This document shows, one piece after another, positions 1 to 8,588 of a stretch of 64,000 nt of DNA. The DNA comes from Thiomicrorhabdus sediminis. GTDB taxonomy: Bacteria > Pseudomonadota > Gammaproteobacteria > Thiomicrospirales > Thiomicrospiraceae. The stretch spans positions 1,069,630-1,133,629 of the forward strand of contig NZ_CP040602.1 of assembly GCF_005885815.1 (NCBI RefSeq). The letters run 5' to 3'. How positions within the stretch are numbered: position 1 is the stretch's first letter; each line of letters begins with the position of its first letter. A model generated the notes under the pieces. The model was given only the letters and a program-made list of their open reading frames with translations, was not told where the DNA came from and did no database searches. Position numbers and translations under genes: made by a program.

Positions 1-389
1 CGTTGTATCTGTCCTATGGTTTTATGATTATCGGCATGCTGTTATTCGGTTTCTATGGCTTAGGTATGGTTACCTTGTCATTAGCGATTCACGCGCTGGC
101 GGCAGGAGGCATCGGTTTGCTATGCTCATCCATTATGGCCAGAATCTCTTTAGGCCATACCAACCGTAATGTGTTTGAACCGCCGCGCGCTTTGTTGCTC
201 GTATTTGTGTTGTTGGTTGTTGCTGCCCTTTTTAGAGTGTTGTTGCCATTGCTAGATGCTGCGAATTATTCACTCTGGATTCAGGTTAGCCAGTGGGGTT
301 GGATACTGGGCTTCTTGTTACTGTCGGTAATTTATTGGCCGATTCTAACTCGAGTTAATCCGCTTAAAGACCACGGCATTCGTTTATGA
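1..389 (+). CDS. NnrS family membrane protein, C-terminal fragment
   Basis: The window opens inside this gene; the frame is open from base 1 and ends in TGA at 387-389, leaving about 128 residues. The fragment is strongly hydrophobic, with four likely membrane helices. A conserved segment reads HALAAGGIGLL...MARISLGHTNR, which matches the part of NnrS proteins where a His sits at a helix start and a SLGHT loop follows. NnrS is a polytopic haem- and copper-containing inner-membrane protein linked to nitric oxide stress and denitrification; that role is family knowledge. The start and N-terminal helices lie outside the window. The next gene is convergent (minus strand) and begins its 3' end about 30 bases later. 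Confidence 0.8.
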   Translation, partial: LYLSYGFMIIGMLLFGFYGLGMVTLSLAIHALAAGGIGLLCSSIMARISLGHTNRNVFEPPRALLLVFVLLVVAALFRVLLPLLDAANYSLWIQVSQWGWILGFLLLSVIYWPILTRVNPLKDHGIRL

Positions 390-421
390 TTTTGCCGCGC
401 TAGGGATCGAGAGTGTCTCGA

Positions 422-1042
422 TTAAGAGCTACAGCAACTGGTTTTCATTTGTGATTTAGTATTTTTCGCTTCTGCCAGAATTCTAAAGCCACCGCGAATT
501 ACCAGCGCGGCGATAATGCCGCCGATAATCAAATCCGGATAACGGCTGGCAAACAGGGCCACCAATGCACCGGAAACCATGACGCCCAGGTTGGCGATGA
601 CATCGTTGGTGGAGAATATCCATGAAGCACGCATATGCACCTCGCCATTGCGATGTTTGGCAATCAATGCCATACAAGTAAGGTTGGCAAGTAGGGCGAT
701 AAAGGCGACAATCATAATCAGGTCGCTTTGCGGCTCGCTACCAAACCACCAGCGGCGCAATACTTCTAATATCACTCCAAGGCCCAATAATATTTGCAGA
801 TAACCGCTGAGTTGTGCTGCATTGGCTTTCATGGTCAGGCTTTTGCCGACAGCATAGAGCGACAGGCCATAGACCATGGCATCGGCAAGCATATCCAAGG
901 AGTCGGCGATCAAACCGGTAGATTGGGCATACCAGCCCAAACCCAGTTCAACGACAAACATGACGGCGTTGATAGCCAATAACCACAGTAAAGTGTGGCG
1001 TTCCAAACTATCCGATTGTTCACTGCCGCAATTGCAAGACAT
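422..1042 (-). CDS. Small cation diffusion facilitator-type metal transporter
   Basis: About 206 residues with six predicted membrane helices, matching the short CDF branch that lacks the usual C-terminal cytoplasmic metal-sensing domain. Helix 2 carries a DxxxD site (DSLDMLAD). In helix 5 the usual HxxxD is replaced by FSTND, so the canonical His ligand is missing. Both ends are Cys-rich (MSCNCGSE at the start, CCSS at the end), which may bind metal. I chose the third Met (1042) because a GAGG ribosome site lies seven bases before it; the upstream ATG at 1048 touches that site. It lies 40 bases downstream of the exporter adaptor gene and could be the last gene of that operon. Metal specificity cannot be read from the sequence. 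Confidence 0.75.
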   Translation of the reverse strand: MSCNCGSEQSDSLERHTLLWLLAINAVMFVVELGLGWYAQSTGLIADSLDMLADAMVYGLSLYAVGKSLTMKANAAQLSGYLQILLGLGVILEVLRRWWFGSEPQSDLIMIVAFIALLANLTCMALIAKHRNGEVHMRASWIFSTNDVIANLGVMVSGALVALFASRYPDLIIGGIIAALVIRGGFRILAEAKNTKSQMKTSCCSS

Positions 1043-1082
1043 AATCATTCCTCAGAGTTTTGTCCTCTTTAATCGATGCGTA

Positions 1083-2291
1083 TTAATTCGTTAATCTGAT
1101 CTGGATAGCCGTACCGTCTTCGATGGCTTCACTTGGGTGGTTGATAATGGTTTGATTTTCATTTAAGCCCTCAAGTATTTGCACACTTAAGCCATTACGT
1201 TGACCAATGCTGACAACTTGGCGTTTTGCCGTATTGTTATCGATGGCAAATACCGCCCAACCGTCTTGGTAACGGAACAGGGCGCTTGATGGCACCTGTA
1301 AAACTTCATCATCCTGCCAAAGAATGAATTTAGCCTCGACACTGTAGCCATCACCCAAACTTTGCCATTGTTCGGCAGGCGAGATGAAATCGGAAATCAC
1401 CAACACGCGCTGCTCTTCAACACCCAAAGCGGAGACTTTGGTGAAGCCGATCGGTTCTACCTGACGAACTACCGCTTCAAGTGTATTCTCTCCTCCCCAG
1501 CGTTCCAGTAATACTTTCATGCCCGGATGAATTTTCACCGCATCGGCGGATAAAACATCGACGACGATTTCCAATGCTTGCGGATTGCCGACTTCAAGCA
1601 AGGCTTCACCTGTGGCAACCGGACCTTCGCATTCACGTGAGACCTTCAAAATCTTGCCGTTAATCGGTGATTTGATTGCCAGCTTTTCATTGCTATCGGT
1701 GGTTTTGTTGCTGCCTGAATATTGCAATGAGGTCAACGCCGATTGCAATTCGTAATTAGCAACCTCTACCTGAAAATCTGCCGAGCGCTGTTGTGCCTGA
1801 GCGGTTTGCGATTGGGTCTTGGCGCGATCAAAGCTGTCTTGAGAGACCAGACCTTTTTGTAATAAAGACTGATAACGTTGAAATTCGGCAAACGCCAATT
1901 CGGCATTGGCTTTGGCGGCTTGGGCTTGCTGTTTGCTGGATTTTAAGGCCGCTTTTGCCGCCGCCACCTGAGCCTCGGCCTGAGCGCGACTGCGTGAATC
2001 CAATACCGGTGATTCCAATGGGGTGATATTGAGCAATGTCTGCTCACTTTGTACCGTATCACCTACATTTAAGTGCATGCGACAGGTCATGCCGGCAACC
2101 GGTGCGCGAATGATATAACGGTCAATAACACGGGTTTGTCCGTCTTCCTCGATATTGACTTGTAAAGGCGCGGTTTTCACATGAACACTTTCCACCAGCA
2201 CCGGTTTAGGCCAGAAGCCCCAAACCAACAAGCCGATAATCAGTAGACTGGTCCAAAAAATGCCAGGATGATTTTTTAAGGTGGTAAACAT
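1083..2291 (-). CDS. HlyD/MacA-type periplasmic adaptor of an ABC exporter
   Basis: 402 residues. One N-terminal membrane anchor (about 10-28, WTSLLIIGLLVWGFW) precedes a barrel-sandwich/lipoyl half (VEEDGQTRV...RAPVAGMTC style), an Ala/Gln-rich helical hairpin (about 85-200), the second lipoyl half (KSPINGKILKV) and beta-barrel domains. This is the layout of membrane-fusion proteins that link an inner-membrane transporter to an outer-membrane channel. The two upstream genes encode the ATPase and FtsX-type permease, so it is most likely the adaptor of a tripartite MacAB- or DevBCA-like exporter. The substrate is unknown. No TolC-type channel gene is adjacent. It starts 32 bases after the permease gene, with an AAGG site. 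Confidence 0.88.
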   Translation of the reverse strand: MFTTLKNHPGIFWTSLLIIGLLVWGFWPKPVLVESVHVKTAPLQVNIEEDGQTRVIDRYIIRAPVAGMTCRMHLNVGDTVQSEQTLLNITPLESPVLDSRSRAQAEAQVAAAKAALKSSKQQAQAAKANAELAFAEFQRYQSLLQKGLVSQDSFDRAKTQSQTAQAQQRSADFQVEVANYELQSALTSLQYSGSNKTTDSNEKLAIKSPINGKILKVSRECEGPVATGEALLEVGNPQALEIVVDVLSADAVKIHPGMKVLLERWGGENTLEAVVRQVEPIGFTKVSALGVEEQRVLVISDFISPAEQWQSLGDGYSVEAKFILWQDDEVLQVPSSALFRYQDGWAVFAIDNNTAKRQVVSIGQRNGLSVQILEGLNENQTIINHPSEAIEDGTAIQIRLTN

Positions 2292-2323
2292 CGCTTTGCC
2301 TTTGTTTAACGATAACCCTAGGG

Positions 2324-4687
2324 TTATTCTTTTGCCTTTAATACCGCTACCATATCAAGATGCGCCAGATTGCGCCATATCATGACAGCAGAAACCATTG
2401 AAGAAACTATCACTACCGATGCGGCGAATGCGTAGACCTCTTTTTCGAGAATAAGAGGGATGCGATAAAGATCGCTATCAAAACTGACCGCGAGATAACC
2501 ACATAGACCATAGCCGACCACAAAGCCGAGTGGAATGGCGATGAGCGTCAATAAGGCCTGCTCGCCGAGCAAGATATAGGCAACCTCACTACGATGCAGC
2601 CCTAAAACCCGCAAACTTGCCAATTCGCGGTTACGTTCCGATAGGGCTATGCGCAGACTGTTATAGATGACCCCAAAGGCGATACTGGCACCGAGCAGGG
2701 TGCTGATAAACGAAAAGAACAGAATAGTGTCTTCCATGGTCTCGTAGAAACCTTCTATGGCCGATTGTTGCACCACGACCCCGGCTATACGCGGCATCTC
2801 CTTGAGCTTGGCGTAAGCCGATTTATGGTGCAGTTTATCTACCTTGAGATAAGCGCCGGAGATGACATTGCCTTCTTTTAAGAGACGGTTAAGGGTAGAG
2901 CGGCGCAGATAGACATTGATTCCCAGATACTGTTTGGCGGTGCCGACAACCGGTATCTGCAAAATCTGACGGCGACCTTCAAGCACCTCAATGGTGAGCA
3001 TGTCACCGGGCTTTATCTGTAGAAGCTTGGCGAGATAGTTGGTGATAATGACACCTTCTTCGGGCAGGGTGATGCTATTGAGCTCATTATCGAGCAGACG
3101 GGTAAGCTTGGCATTATCGGGCATACCGTTGACATTGGTGCGGTATTCTCGATGCTCAAAGCGGATATTGGCATTAACACTACGGAACCCTTCGGCATAA
3201 TCGATGCCTTGCAAGGCTTGTAGTGAATGCAGCGAATTCTGGCTGGCCGGCTCGGAATAAAGCACCATAAAGTCTTCGCGCTGACTGAGTTTATATTGCA
3301 CATCGATCATTTCGTTGATGGCGCTCTCCTGAAAATGGCTGACCATCATAATGCCGCACGCCATACTGATGCCGATAGTGGTCAATAAGGCTTTCACAGG
3401 GCGGCGTTCGAGATGACGCAACACCATACGAGTCGGTTGTGATAAGCGTTTTTGCAAGCCTAAACGTTCGATGATCGTCGGTTTATAGTCTGCCGGCTGT
3501 TCCGGACGCATCGCTTGCGCAGGTGGCATTTGCGAGGCATTTTTAACCGCATAGAGGGTGCCGATAATGCCGAGTGCAAAACTGATGAAGGCCGCCCAGG
3601 CAATAATGTCGGCATTGAGTTGGTAATGCATAAACGGTAGGCTGTAGATATCTTGATACAGCTGGCTTAAGCCTTTGCCCATCCAGATGCCGACCATCAC
3701 CCCCAGTACAACCCCCATAGCGACAATCATCATCACCAGTTTGCTGTAATGCAGACCGACTTCGAAATTGGAATAACCGAAAGCTTTCAAGGTGGCGATC
3801 TGTTCACGTTCAAGTGCAATCAGGCGACTGATCACGACATTCAATAAAAACGCGGCAACGGCAAAAAAGATGATTGGAAACATGGTCGCCATATTTTTCA
3901 GCTGCTTCAGCTCTTCGCTGAGGAAACGGTTGGAGAGTTGGTCTCTGCGCGCATAGGCGCCGATACCGCCGTAATCGGCAAGCAGATTATCGAGACGGTC
4001 AATGACATCTTGGGGATTGGTGCCACGAGTCAGCGTCAGCGAGACATTGTTAAAAGCGCCTTGCATATCGTAGGCGCTTGCCAGCGGTTTGCGATTCATC
4101 CACATGACGCCATAGCTTTTATAGTCGGGAAACATCGCACCGGGAGCAATCTGGTAGATATATTCCGGTGACAGGGCGGTACCTACCAAGTTGAGTGACT
4201 TTTGCCGTCCATTGATGGTGGCACGAATTTTATCGCCTTGTTTGAGTTTATGGGCGGCGGCGAATTCTTCGCTGACGATTATTTCGTTGTCACGACCCTG
4301 TTCGGTAAGGCGTCCATCACGCAGATAAATGCGATTAAGTTTGCCGCGACTTTGTGCCGGAATGGAAATCAAATGGCCGCTGACCGGTTCATCATAGCCA
4401 TCGATCTGTAGATTGACATAGGTGACCACACGGGTTTCCACCTTGTCCACACCGGGGATTTCGGCAATGCGTTTTTCCAGCGATTGTGGCGCACGTTTGA
4501 GCGAGGCGAAGACTTCGGCGAAGTTGTGTTGCTGATAATAATTGGCGCGCGTTTCATAGAGCGAGTCATAGGTGCTCAGCGACATAATGAAAATCGATAC
4601 GCCACTGATTATAACCATAACAATGGCGATCGCTTGCATGCGCATATTCCAAAGTTGTCGCCATAATTTAATGTCTATCGCCTGCAT
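2324..4687 (-). CDS. ABC transporter permease with two FtsX/MacB domains
   Basis: 787 residues. The protein has one N-terminal membrane helix (about 18-38), a large periplasmic MacB_PCD-like region, an FtsX helix block (about 268-385), a second extracytoplasmic region, and a second FtsX helix block (about 655-780). The duplicated FtsX layout with conserved patterns (ISRLIALEREQIATLKAFG and IALSERNRELASLRVLG) is typical of full-length permeases working with a LolD/MacB-type ATPase. Family members move lipids, lipoproteins, peptides or drugs by a mechanotransmission mechanism rather than classic import. It starts four bases after the ATPase stop, implying translational coupling, and is followed by the adaptor gene. 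Confidence 0.88.
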   Translation of the reverse strand: MQAIDIKLWRQLWNMRMQAIAIVMVIISGVSIFIMSLSTYDSLYETRANYYQQHNFAEVFASLKRAPQSLEKRIAEIPGVDKVETRVVTYVNLQIDGYDEPVSGHLISIPAQSRGKLNRIYLRDGRLTEQGRDNEIIVSEEFAAAHKLKQGDKIRATINGRQKSLNLVGTALSPEYIYQIAPGAMFPDYKSYGVMWMNRKPLASAYDMQGAFNNVSLTLTRGTNPQDVIDRLDNLLADYGGIGAYARRDQLSNRFLSEELKQLKNMATMFPIIFFAVAAFLLNVVISRLIALEREQIATLKAFGYSNFEVGLHYSKLVMMIVAMGVVLGVMVGIWMGKGLSQLYQDIYSLPFMHYQLNADIIAWAAFISFALGIIGTLYAVKNASQMPPAQAMRPEQPADYKPTIIERLGLQKRLSQPTRMVLRHLERRPVKALLTTIGISMACGIMMVSHFQESAINEMIDVQYKLSQREDFMVLYSEPASQNSLHSLQALQGIDYAEGFRSVNANIRFEHREYRTNVNGMPDNAKLTRLLDNELNSITLPEEGVIITNYLAKLLQIKPGDMLTIEVLEGRRQILQIPVVGTAKQYLGINVYLRRSTLNRLLKEGNVISGAYLKVDKLHHKSAYAKLKEMPRIAGVVVQQSAIEGFYETMEDTILFFSFISTLLGASIAFGVIYNSLRIALSERNRELASLRVLGLHRSEVAYILLGEQALLTLIAIPLGFVVGYGLCGYLAVSFDSDLYRIPLILEKEVYAFAASVVIVSSMVSAVMIWRNLAHLDMVAVLKAKE

Positions 4688-4691
4688 GCGC

Positions 4692-5432
4692 TCACCAACT
4701 CAACTCTTTGGCCGCCAAACGATGGTCATTGCTTTGAATATGGGTGATTTGCCCGTCGGACAACTGAATCACTCGGTTTGCCATTTGGGCAATGCCGGCA
4801 TTATGGGTAATGATGGCGGTGGTGGTACCAAGCTCGTGATTGACGTGTTCAAGAGCTTCCAAGACCTTGATGCCGGTTTGTGAGTCCAAGGCACCGGTGG
4901 GTTCATCACAAAGCAAAACATCGGGGTTTTTAGCAATGGCGCGGGCAATCGCCACGCGTTGTTGCTCACCACCGGAGAGTTGTGCCGGGAAGTGATCGAG
5001 TCGCTCGCTTAGGCCCACCAATGACAGCGCTTGTTCCGGTGTCATCGGTTGTTTGGCGATTTCGGTGACGATGGCGACGTTCTCGCGCGCGGTCAGGCTG
5101 GGAATCAGATTATAGAACTGAAACACAAAACCGACATTGAAACGGCGGTATTCGGTAAGTTCGTACTCGCTCGCTTGTGTCAGTTCAATGCTTTGCGCCG
5201 GGGTGGTTTGATTGTTGTAATAGCACACTTCACCCGATGTCGGTGTATCCAAACCACCGAGAATATTCAATAGTGTCGATTTGCCGCTACCGGATGCGCC
5301 TAATAATACCGCCAGTTCACCTTGGTATAGGGATAAATCAATACCACGCAGCGCGTGTACCTGCACTTCACCCATCTGATAGATTTTGGTGACGGCCTGC
5401 ATTTGAAAGACTGTTGCCGCTGTATCTGTCAT
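4692..5432 (-). CDS. ABC transporter ATP-binding protein, LolD/MacB type
   Basis: 246 residues. Walker A is GASGSGKST, the Q-loop lies in [18 protein letters not shown], the ABC signature is [14 protein letters not shown], and Walker B is [12 protein letters not shown] with the H-loop in IITHNAGIA. The [10 protein letters not shown] and PTGALD patterns place it in the LolD/MacB/FtsE branch. It is the first gene of a leftward operon (ATPase, permease, adaptor, possibly the CDF transporter). A GGAG ribosome site and a TATACT -10 element (5462-5467) precede it. The N-terminal extension (about ten residues) is slightly longer than in LolD. The transported molecule is unknown. Confidence 0.9.
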   Translation of the reverse strand: MTDTAATVFQMQAVTKIYQMGEVQVHALRGIDLSLYQGELAVLLGASGSGKSTLLNILGGLDTPTSGEVCYYNNQTTPAQSIELTQASEYELTEYRRFNVGFVFQFYNLIPSLTARENVAIVTEIAKQPMTPEQALSLVGLSERLDHFPAQLSGGEQQRVAIARAIAKNPDVLLCDEPTGALDSQTGIKVLEALEHVNHELGTTTAIITHNAGIAQMANRVIQLSDGQITHIQSNDHRLAAKELSW

Positions 5433-5461
5433 ACCACTCCAACCTAGCTTTGTCTGCTTTC

Positions 5462-5467
5462 AGTATA
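5462..5467 (-). promoter_or_regulatory. Candidate -10 element for the ABC exporter operon
   Basis: Reading the minus strand, TATACT lies about 30 bases before the ATPase start codon, which would give a leader of roughly 22 bases. The -35 region 17 bases further upstream is a poor match to TTGACA, so activator help or a weak promoter is possible. Confidence 0.35.
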
Positions 5468-5592
5468 GCGAAACAGGCTAAAAAAACCATAGTTTATGTG
5501 GTGTTGGTCAGGGCTTAGAGCGACAAATCAAAAAGGCTTCATAAATTAAGTGTTGAATAAAACCTTTAAAAGATGATATTTATTAGAAAGTA

Positions 5593-5627
5593 TTCAGCAA
5601 TCGCCGCACTTTGCGATGATTGCTGAA
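5593..5627. repeat. 10-bp perfect inverted repeat downstream of the EF-hand gene
   Basis: TTCAGCAATC and GATTGCTGAA form a perfect 10-bp stem around a 15-base loop that can pair further (ATCGC with GCGAT). It sits between the end of the EF-hand gene and the ABC operon promoter. There is no clear T-tract on either strand, so it is at best a weak terminator or an RNA-stabilising hairpin. Confidence 0.5.
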
Positions 5628-5669
5628 AGCTGTTCAGGTTGGAGGCAGGCGAAATAGACAAAAGAGTGC

Positions 5670-6938
5670 CTATACCACCAGATCGATTTGTTGAATGGAG
5701 CCGACTTTACCATCTTCCTGCAGATAGATGCCAGTGTCGGTGACTCGGCCATGTTGTTGGTTGTTTTCATCCTTTAAAGCAAACGGGGTGGCGGCGTGCT
5801 CCAAGGAGATGGCACCAATATTCAGTTCCAGCAACCCGGAGAGTTGCTTGTAACCCTGTGTGGTTTGATGCCAAATCTGCAGTTGTGAGAAAACCGCATC
5901 GTTTTCATCAATCCAGCCGTTATTATCATCATCATAAGCGGACAGTTCTTCAAACCCCTGACCGCTTAAGGCACCAAACAGCTCGGCACCGTTATTGATT
6001 TGACCATCTTGGTTTTTATCCAAAGCCAAAAAACCGGACTCCTTAGCGACAAAAGAGACGGCTTCACTGTTGCCGTCCGCATCGATATCAAATGCGAATT
6101 TGTCAACGGTAAGTTGCGCCGGTTGACCGCCGAAGTTGACCACTAAAGGGTCTTTAAAAACCACGCCTTGTTCGATAGTGAGGGATTGTTTATCGATAAA
6201 TTGGCGCTGCATCAGCATGTCCATATTAAAATCGATTTGACGTCCATCGGCGGTGGTAACATGGCCTTTTGCTTGAAAACGACTGGTTTCCAGTTCTTGA
6301 TAGGTCTGTTGAAATTGCAGGCGCTGCCCCGAGGTCGTTGCGAGCTGTCGTTGTCCATTGATGTCGAAATTCTGATCCAGCTTTTGCGCTGCTTGCTTAA
6401 ATTGCGCATAAAACTCGCGACTGCCTATCCATGAGTGTTTGTGATTTGATTGCGCACTGTCACTGCGTTCATAGCCATATACCGAAATTTTAAAAGGTTT
6501 ACCGGTAAAACGTTCCATCATCGCCTCAACCACCTCAAGCATTTTTACCAGATGTGCTGGAAGACGAGGTTTGTCGGTGTCCGTTTTTTCGCTTGTATGG
6601 TTTGTGCTCTGCAGTGTCAGATGAGTGCTGGACTGAGTCTGATCACGTTGAATGCGCAGCCCGGCACTGTTTAGGTTATCAAAGCGGTTTTCTTTGCCGG
6701 CAAACCATTCTGGCTGCTTCTCTTTGAGCCAACGCCACTCGGGGATGCTGTCGCTGAGCTTTTGCGTGCCTTGGCTTTTTGACAAGGCACTTTGTTGCGC
6801 CGCGTTTTGCTGTTGTTGTAATTCGTTTCTCTCAACAAGTTGGCCGTTAATAAAACGCTCGCGGCTGACATGCTGATAGAGTTGTTGTGATGCTGAGTGC
6901 TGGGCACTCATATTGAGGTTCTGGTCGAGAATTTTCAT
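5670..6938 (-). CDS. Protein with paired EF-hand-like calcium loops, unknown function
   Basis: 422 residues, no signal peptide or membrane helix. The N-terminal third is Gln- and Ser-rich and low in complexity. The C-terminal part has two DxDxDG-like loops about 40 residues apart: LDKNQDGQINNGAELF and YDDDNNGWIDENDAVF, preceded by a DIDADGNSEAVSF strand. This combination recurs in proteobacterial hypothetical proteins with dockerin-like calcium motifs. Calcium binding is likely from the loop residues; the biological role is unknown. It appears monocistronic: 205 bases separate it from the upstream gene and a hairpin follows. Export by a non-Sec route cannot be excluded. Confidence 0.7.
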   Translation of the reverse strand: MKILDQNLNMSAQHSASQQLYQHVSRERFINGQLVERNELQQQQNAAQQSALSKSQGTQKLSDSIPEWRWLKEKQPEWFAGKENRFDNLNSAGLRIQRDQTQSSTHLTLQSTNHTSEKTDTDKPRLPAHLVKMLEVVEAMMERFTGKPFKISVYGYERSDSAQSNHKHSWIGSREFYAQFKQAAQKLDQNFDINGQRQLATTSGQRLQFQQTYQELETSRFQAKGHVTTADGRQIDFNMDMLMQRQFIDKQSLTIEQGVVFKDPLVVNFGGQPAQLTVDKFAFDIDADGNSEAVSFVAKESGFLALDKNQDGQINNGAELFGALSGQGFEELSAYDDDNNGWIDENDAVFSQLQIWHQTTQGYKQLSGLLELNIGAISLEHAATPFALKDENNQQHGRVTDTGIYLQEDGKVGSIQQIDLVV

Positions 6939-7142
6939 AAGAAACCATCCGTTTTTAATAAGATTAAAAAAGAATAATTTCCCTAGTGGTCGATGCTTGT
7001 TTTATTGTTTTTATCTGTTTTTATTTTTTGCGATACTGAATTTGGCGAGAGAGTTGATTCGCTAAATTCATTTACATATAGGGTTAACGACCGATTTGAC
7101 AAAAAATGAATATTGATAATTATTTAGAGGGCGAATTTGTTT

Positions 7143-7418
7143 TTATTTCGAACTGGCATCGTCTTTTAATTGTTGCAGCTTGACCATGATTTGGCTTTTG
7201 TATTTGTGCCATAGTTTTTTGCCCAGTACCCAGATCGCTATATAAAAAAGCACCTCGGCGACAACGATCAAAGTCGCGATAATCCAGGCGCTGTCGGTCA
7301 AGCTGTAGTCGAGAAATGGAATCGCTAAGGCGATCAGCCAAAGTAGGGTGGATAAAGCCATTAGGCCAAAAGCGATAATTTTATGGCGTTTATCCGTCTG
7401 TTCTGTAGAGTCGGTCAT
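7143..7418 (-). CDS. Small two-helix membrane protein, transporter-suffix-domain type
   Basis: 91 residues with two hydrophobic helices (about 13-32 and 43-66) joined by a short loop and followed by a charged tail (LGKKLWHKYKSQI). The spacing and the residues near the second helix (AEVLFYIAIWVLGKKL) resemble the short proteins annotated as transporter suffix domain-containing, which occur alone or fused to the ends of transporters. Function is unknown. The start ATG at 7418 is the only good one. A long AT-rich gap lies downstream. Confidence 0.65.
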   Translation of the reverse strand: MTDSTEQTDKRHKIIAFGLMALSTLLWLIALAIPFLDYSLTDSAWIIATLIVVAEVLFYIAIWVLGKKLWHKYKSQIMVKLQQLKDDASSK

Positions 7419-7850
7419 GGAGTGTTTGCCTTAAGTCTGAAAATGAAAGTGTTTAACTGGATTGAGCGCTATTCTAAGGAATTTATCGGCCGTTTGCAGA
7501 AACTAAATCGTGCATACTCAATGCTATCTACATAATGTTTTCGGTGTTGGGCTTGCCAGTGCTTGGAAAGGGTCTTAAACTGGAAGCGTACAATTTTAAG
7601 GAAAGTTGTTAGTAATCTTAGCAATTGACCTGATTTGCTACGAGCTTTAAAGATAACTGATATGTAATCTGGCGCTGTGATCCATGCCTTTATTATGTTT
7701 GTGCAATAGGCGCAAATCAAAAGGGGTTGCCTATTCGGGGACAGCTTAAAATATTTTGCCATGACTGGTGATTGGCCGGGTGAAGATCGGACTCCAATAT
7801 GAATCACTTAATCAAGTTGATTAGCATGAATGATTAAAAAAGGATACGAC
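7419..7850. other. 432-base gap with a doubtful reading frame
   Basis: The gap upstream of the cytochrome gene contains a 112-codon minus-strand frame (7469-7807, GTG start) that is Lys/Arg-rich and resembles no family I recognise. It has no ribosome site. I treat it as unproven. No terminator or tRNA was seen. The start of the cytochrome gene at 7851 is preceded by an AAAAAGGA ribosome site. Confidence 0.4.
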
Positions 7851-8426
7851 ATGAAAACGCGTTTTAATGTAACAGCAGGTTCTACACTGGCAATGCTTCT
7901 GCTTAGCGGAAGTTTAGTTTTAAGCGGTTGCTCTGGCGACAATGACGATGCACAAAAAGCGGCAGAAACCTCACAAAGTTCACAAAACACCATGGCCGTC
8001 AAACAGCCTGAACCTGAGGCAACCCCTAAAGCGACATTAGAGCCTGAAGTGGTTATCGAAAAGGTTGAAGAGCAAGTCAAACAAGCTGAAGAAGCGGTAG
8101 CGGAAACGGTCGAAAAAGCCGAAGCCATGACCAAAGAAGTGGTTGAAGATGCGCAAGCGGCTGTTGAAGCTTCAACCGAAACGGCTTCTGCTGGTGTCAA
8201 TGGACAGCAAGCCTATTCAACTTGTATCGGTTGTCATGGTGCTAATGGCGAAGGTGGTGTTGGGCCGCAACTGAATAATCAGGCTCCGGCAGATATTGTC
8301 GCGAAACTGGAAAAGTATAAAGCCGGTGAGCAAATGGGGCCTATGACAGGAATGATGGCACCAATGGCTCAAGGTTTGAGTTCGGAGCAGATGGAAGCGA
8401 TTGCCGCTTTTATCGGTGCGAAATAA
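7851..8426 (+). CDS. Lipoprotein c-type cytochrome with acidic linker
   Basis: 191 residues from the ATG at 7851, chosen over an in-frame ATG 21 bases upstream because an AAGGA site lies just before it. A lipoprotein signal ends in the lipobox LSGC (Cys27). Residues from about 45 to 120 form a Glu/Ala/Val/Lys-rich stretch, probably helical or coiled-coil, acting as a spacer. The C-terminal domain (about 75 residues) holds one haem site CIGCH with the class I cytochrome pattern GANGEGGVGPQL and a Met-rich segment (MGPMTGMMAPM) that supplies the axial Met, ending in LSSEQMEAIAAFI. It is likely a membrane-tethered periplasmic electron carrier; its partners are not shown by neighbours. Confidence 0.88.
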   Translation: MKTRFNVTAGSTLAMLLLSGSLVLSGCSGDNDDAQKAAETSQSSQNTMAVKQPEPEATPKATLEPEVVIEKVEEQVKQAEEAVAETVEKAEAMTKEVVEDAQAAVEASTETASAGVNGQQAYSTCIGCHGANGEGGVGPQLNNQAPADIVAKLEKYKAGEQMGPMTGMMAPMAQGLSSEQMEAIAAFIGAK

Positions 8427-8496
8427 AACGATTATAATAATTACACAAAGCCCAAAGTGGTTTTATAAAATGCAGTCGGTTTGACTGTGTGCAGTG

Positions 8497-8522
8497 AAAA
8501 GGCCGTTTTATGCGGCCTTTTT
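8497..8522. terminator. Bidirectional terminator
   Basis: AAAAGGCCG pairs with CGGCCTTTT around a seven-base loop, with T-tracts on both strands. It lies between the rightward cytochrome gene and the leftward glycosyltransferase gene and can serve both. Confidence 0.85.
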
Positions 8523-8588
8523 CATATACGACTTTTATAGACAAGCTAAATGGAATATTTTGCATCCAATAGATCACCGTTAATGTGG

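Noticed and set aside
7469-7807. 112-codon basic frame with GTG start
   Set aside because: No ribosome site, no recognisable domain and unusual residue content; kept only as a note on the gap.
7808-8200. Ser/Ala-rich minus-strand frame over the cytochrome gene
   Set aside because: It is the antisense shadow of the repetitive acidic linker of the cytochrome lipoprotein.
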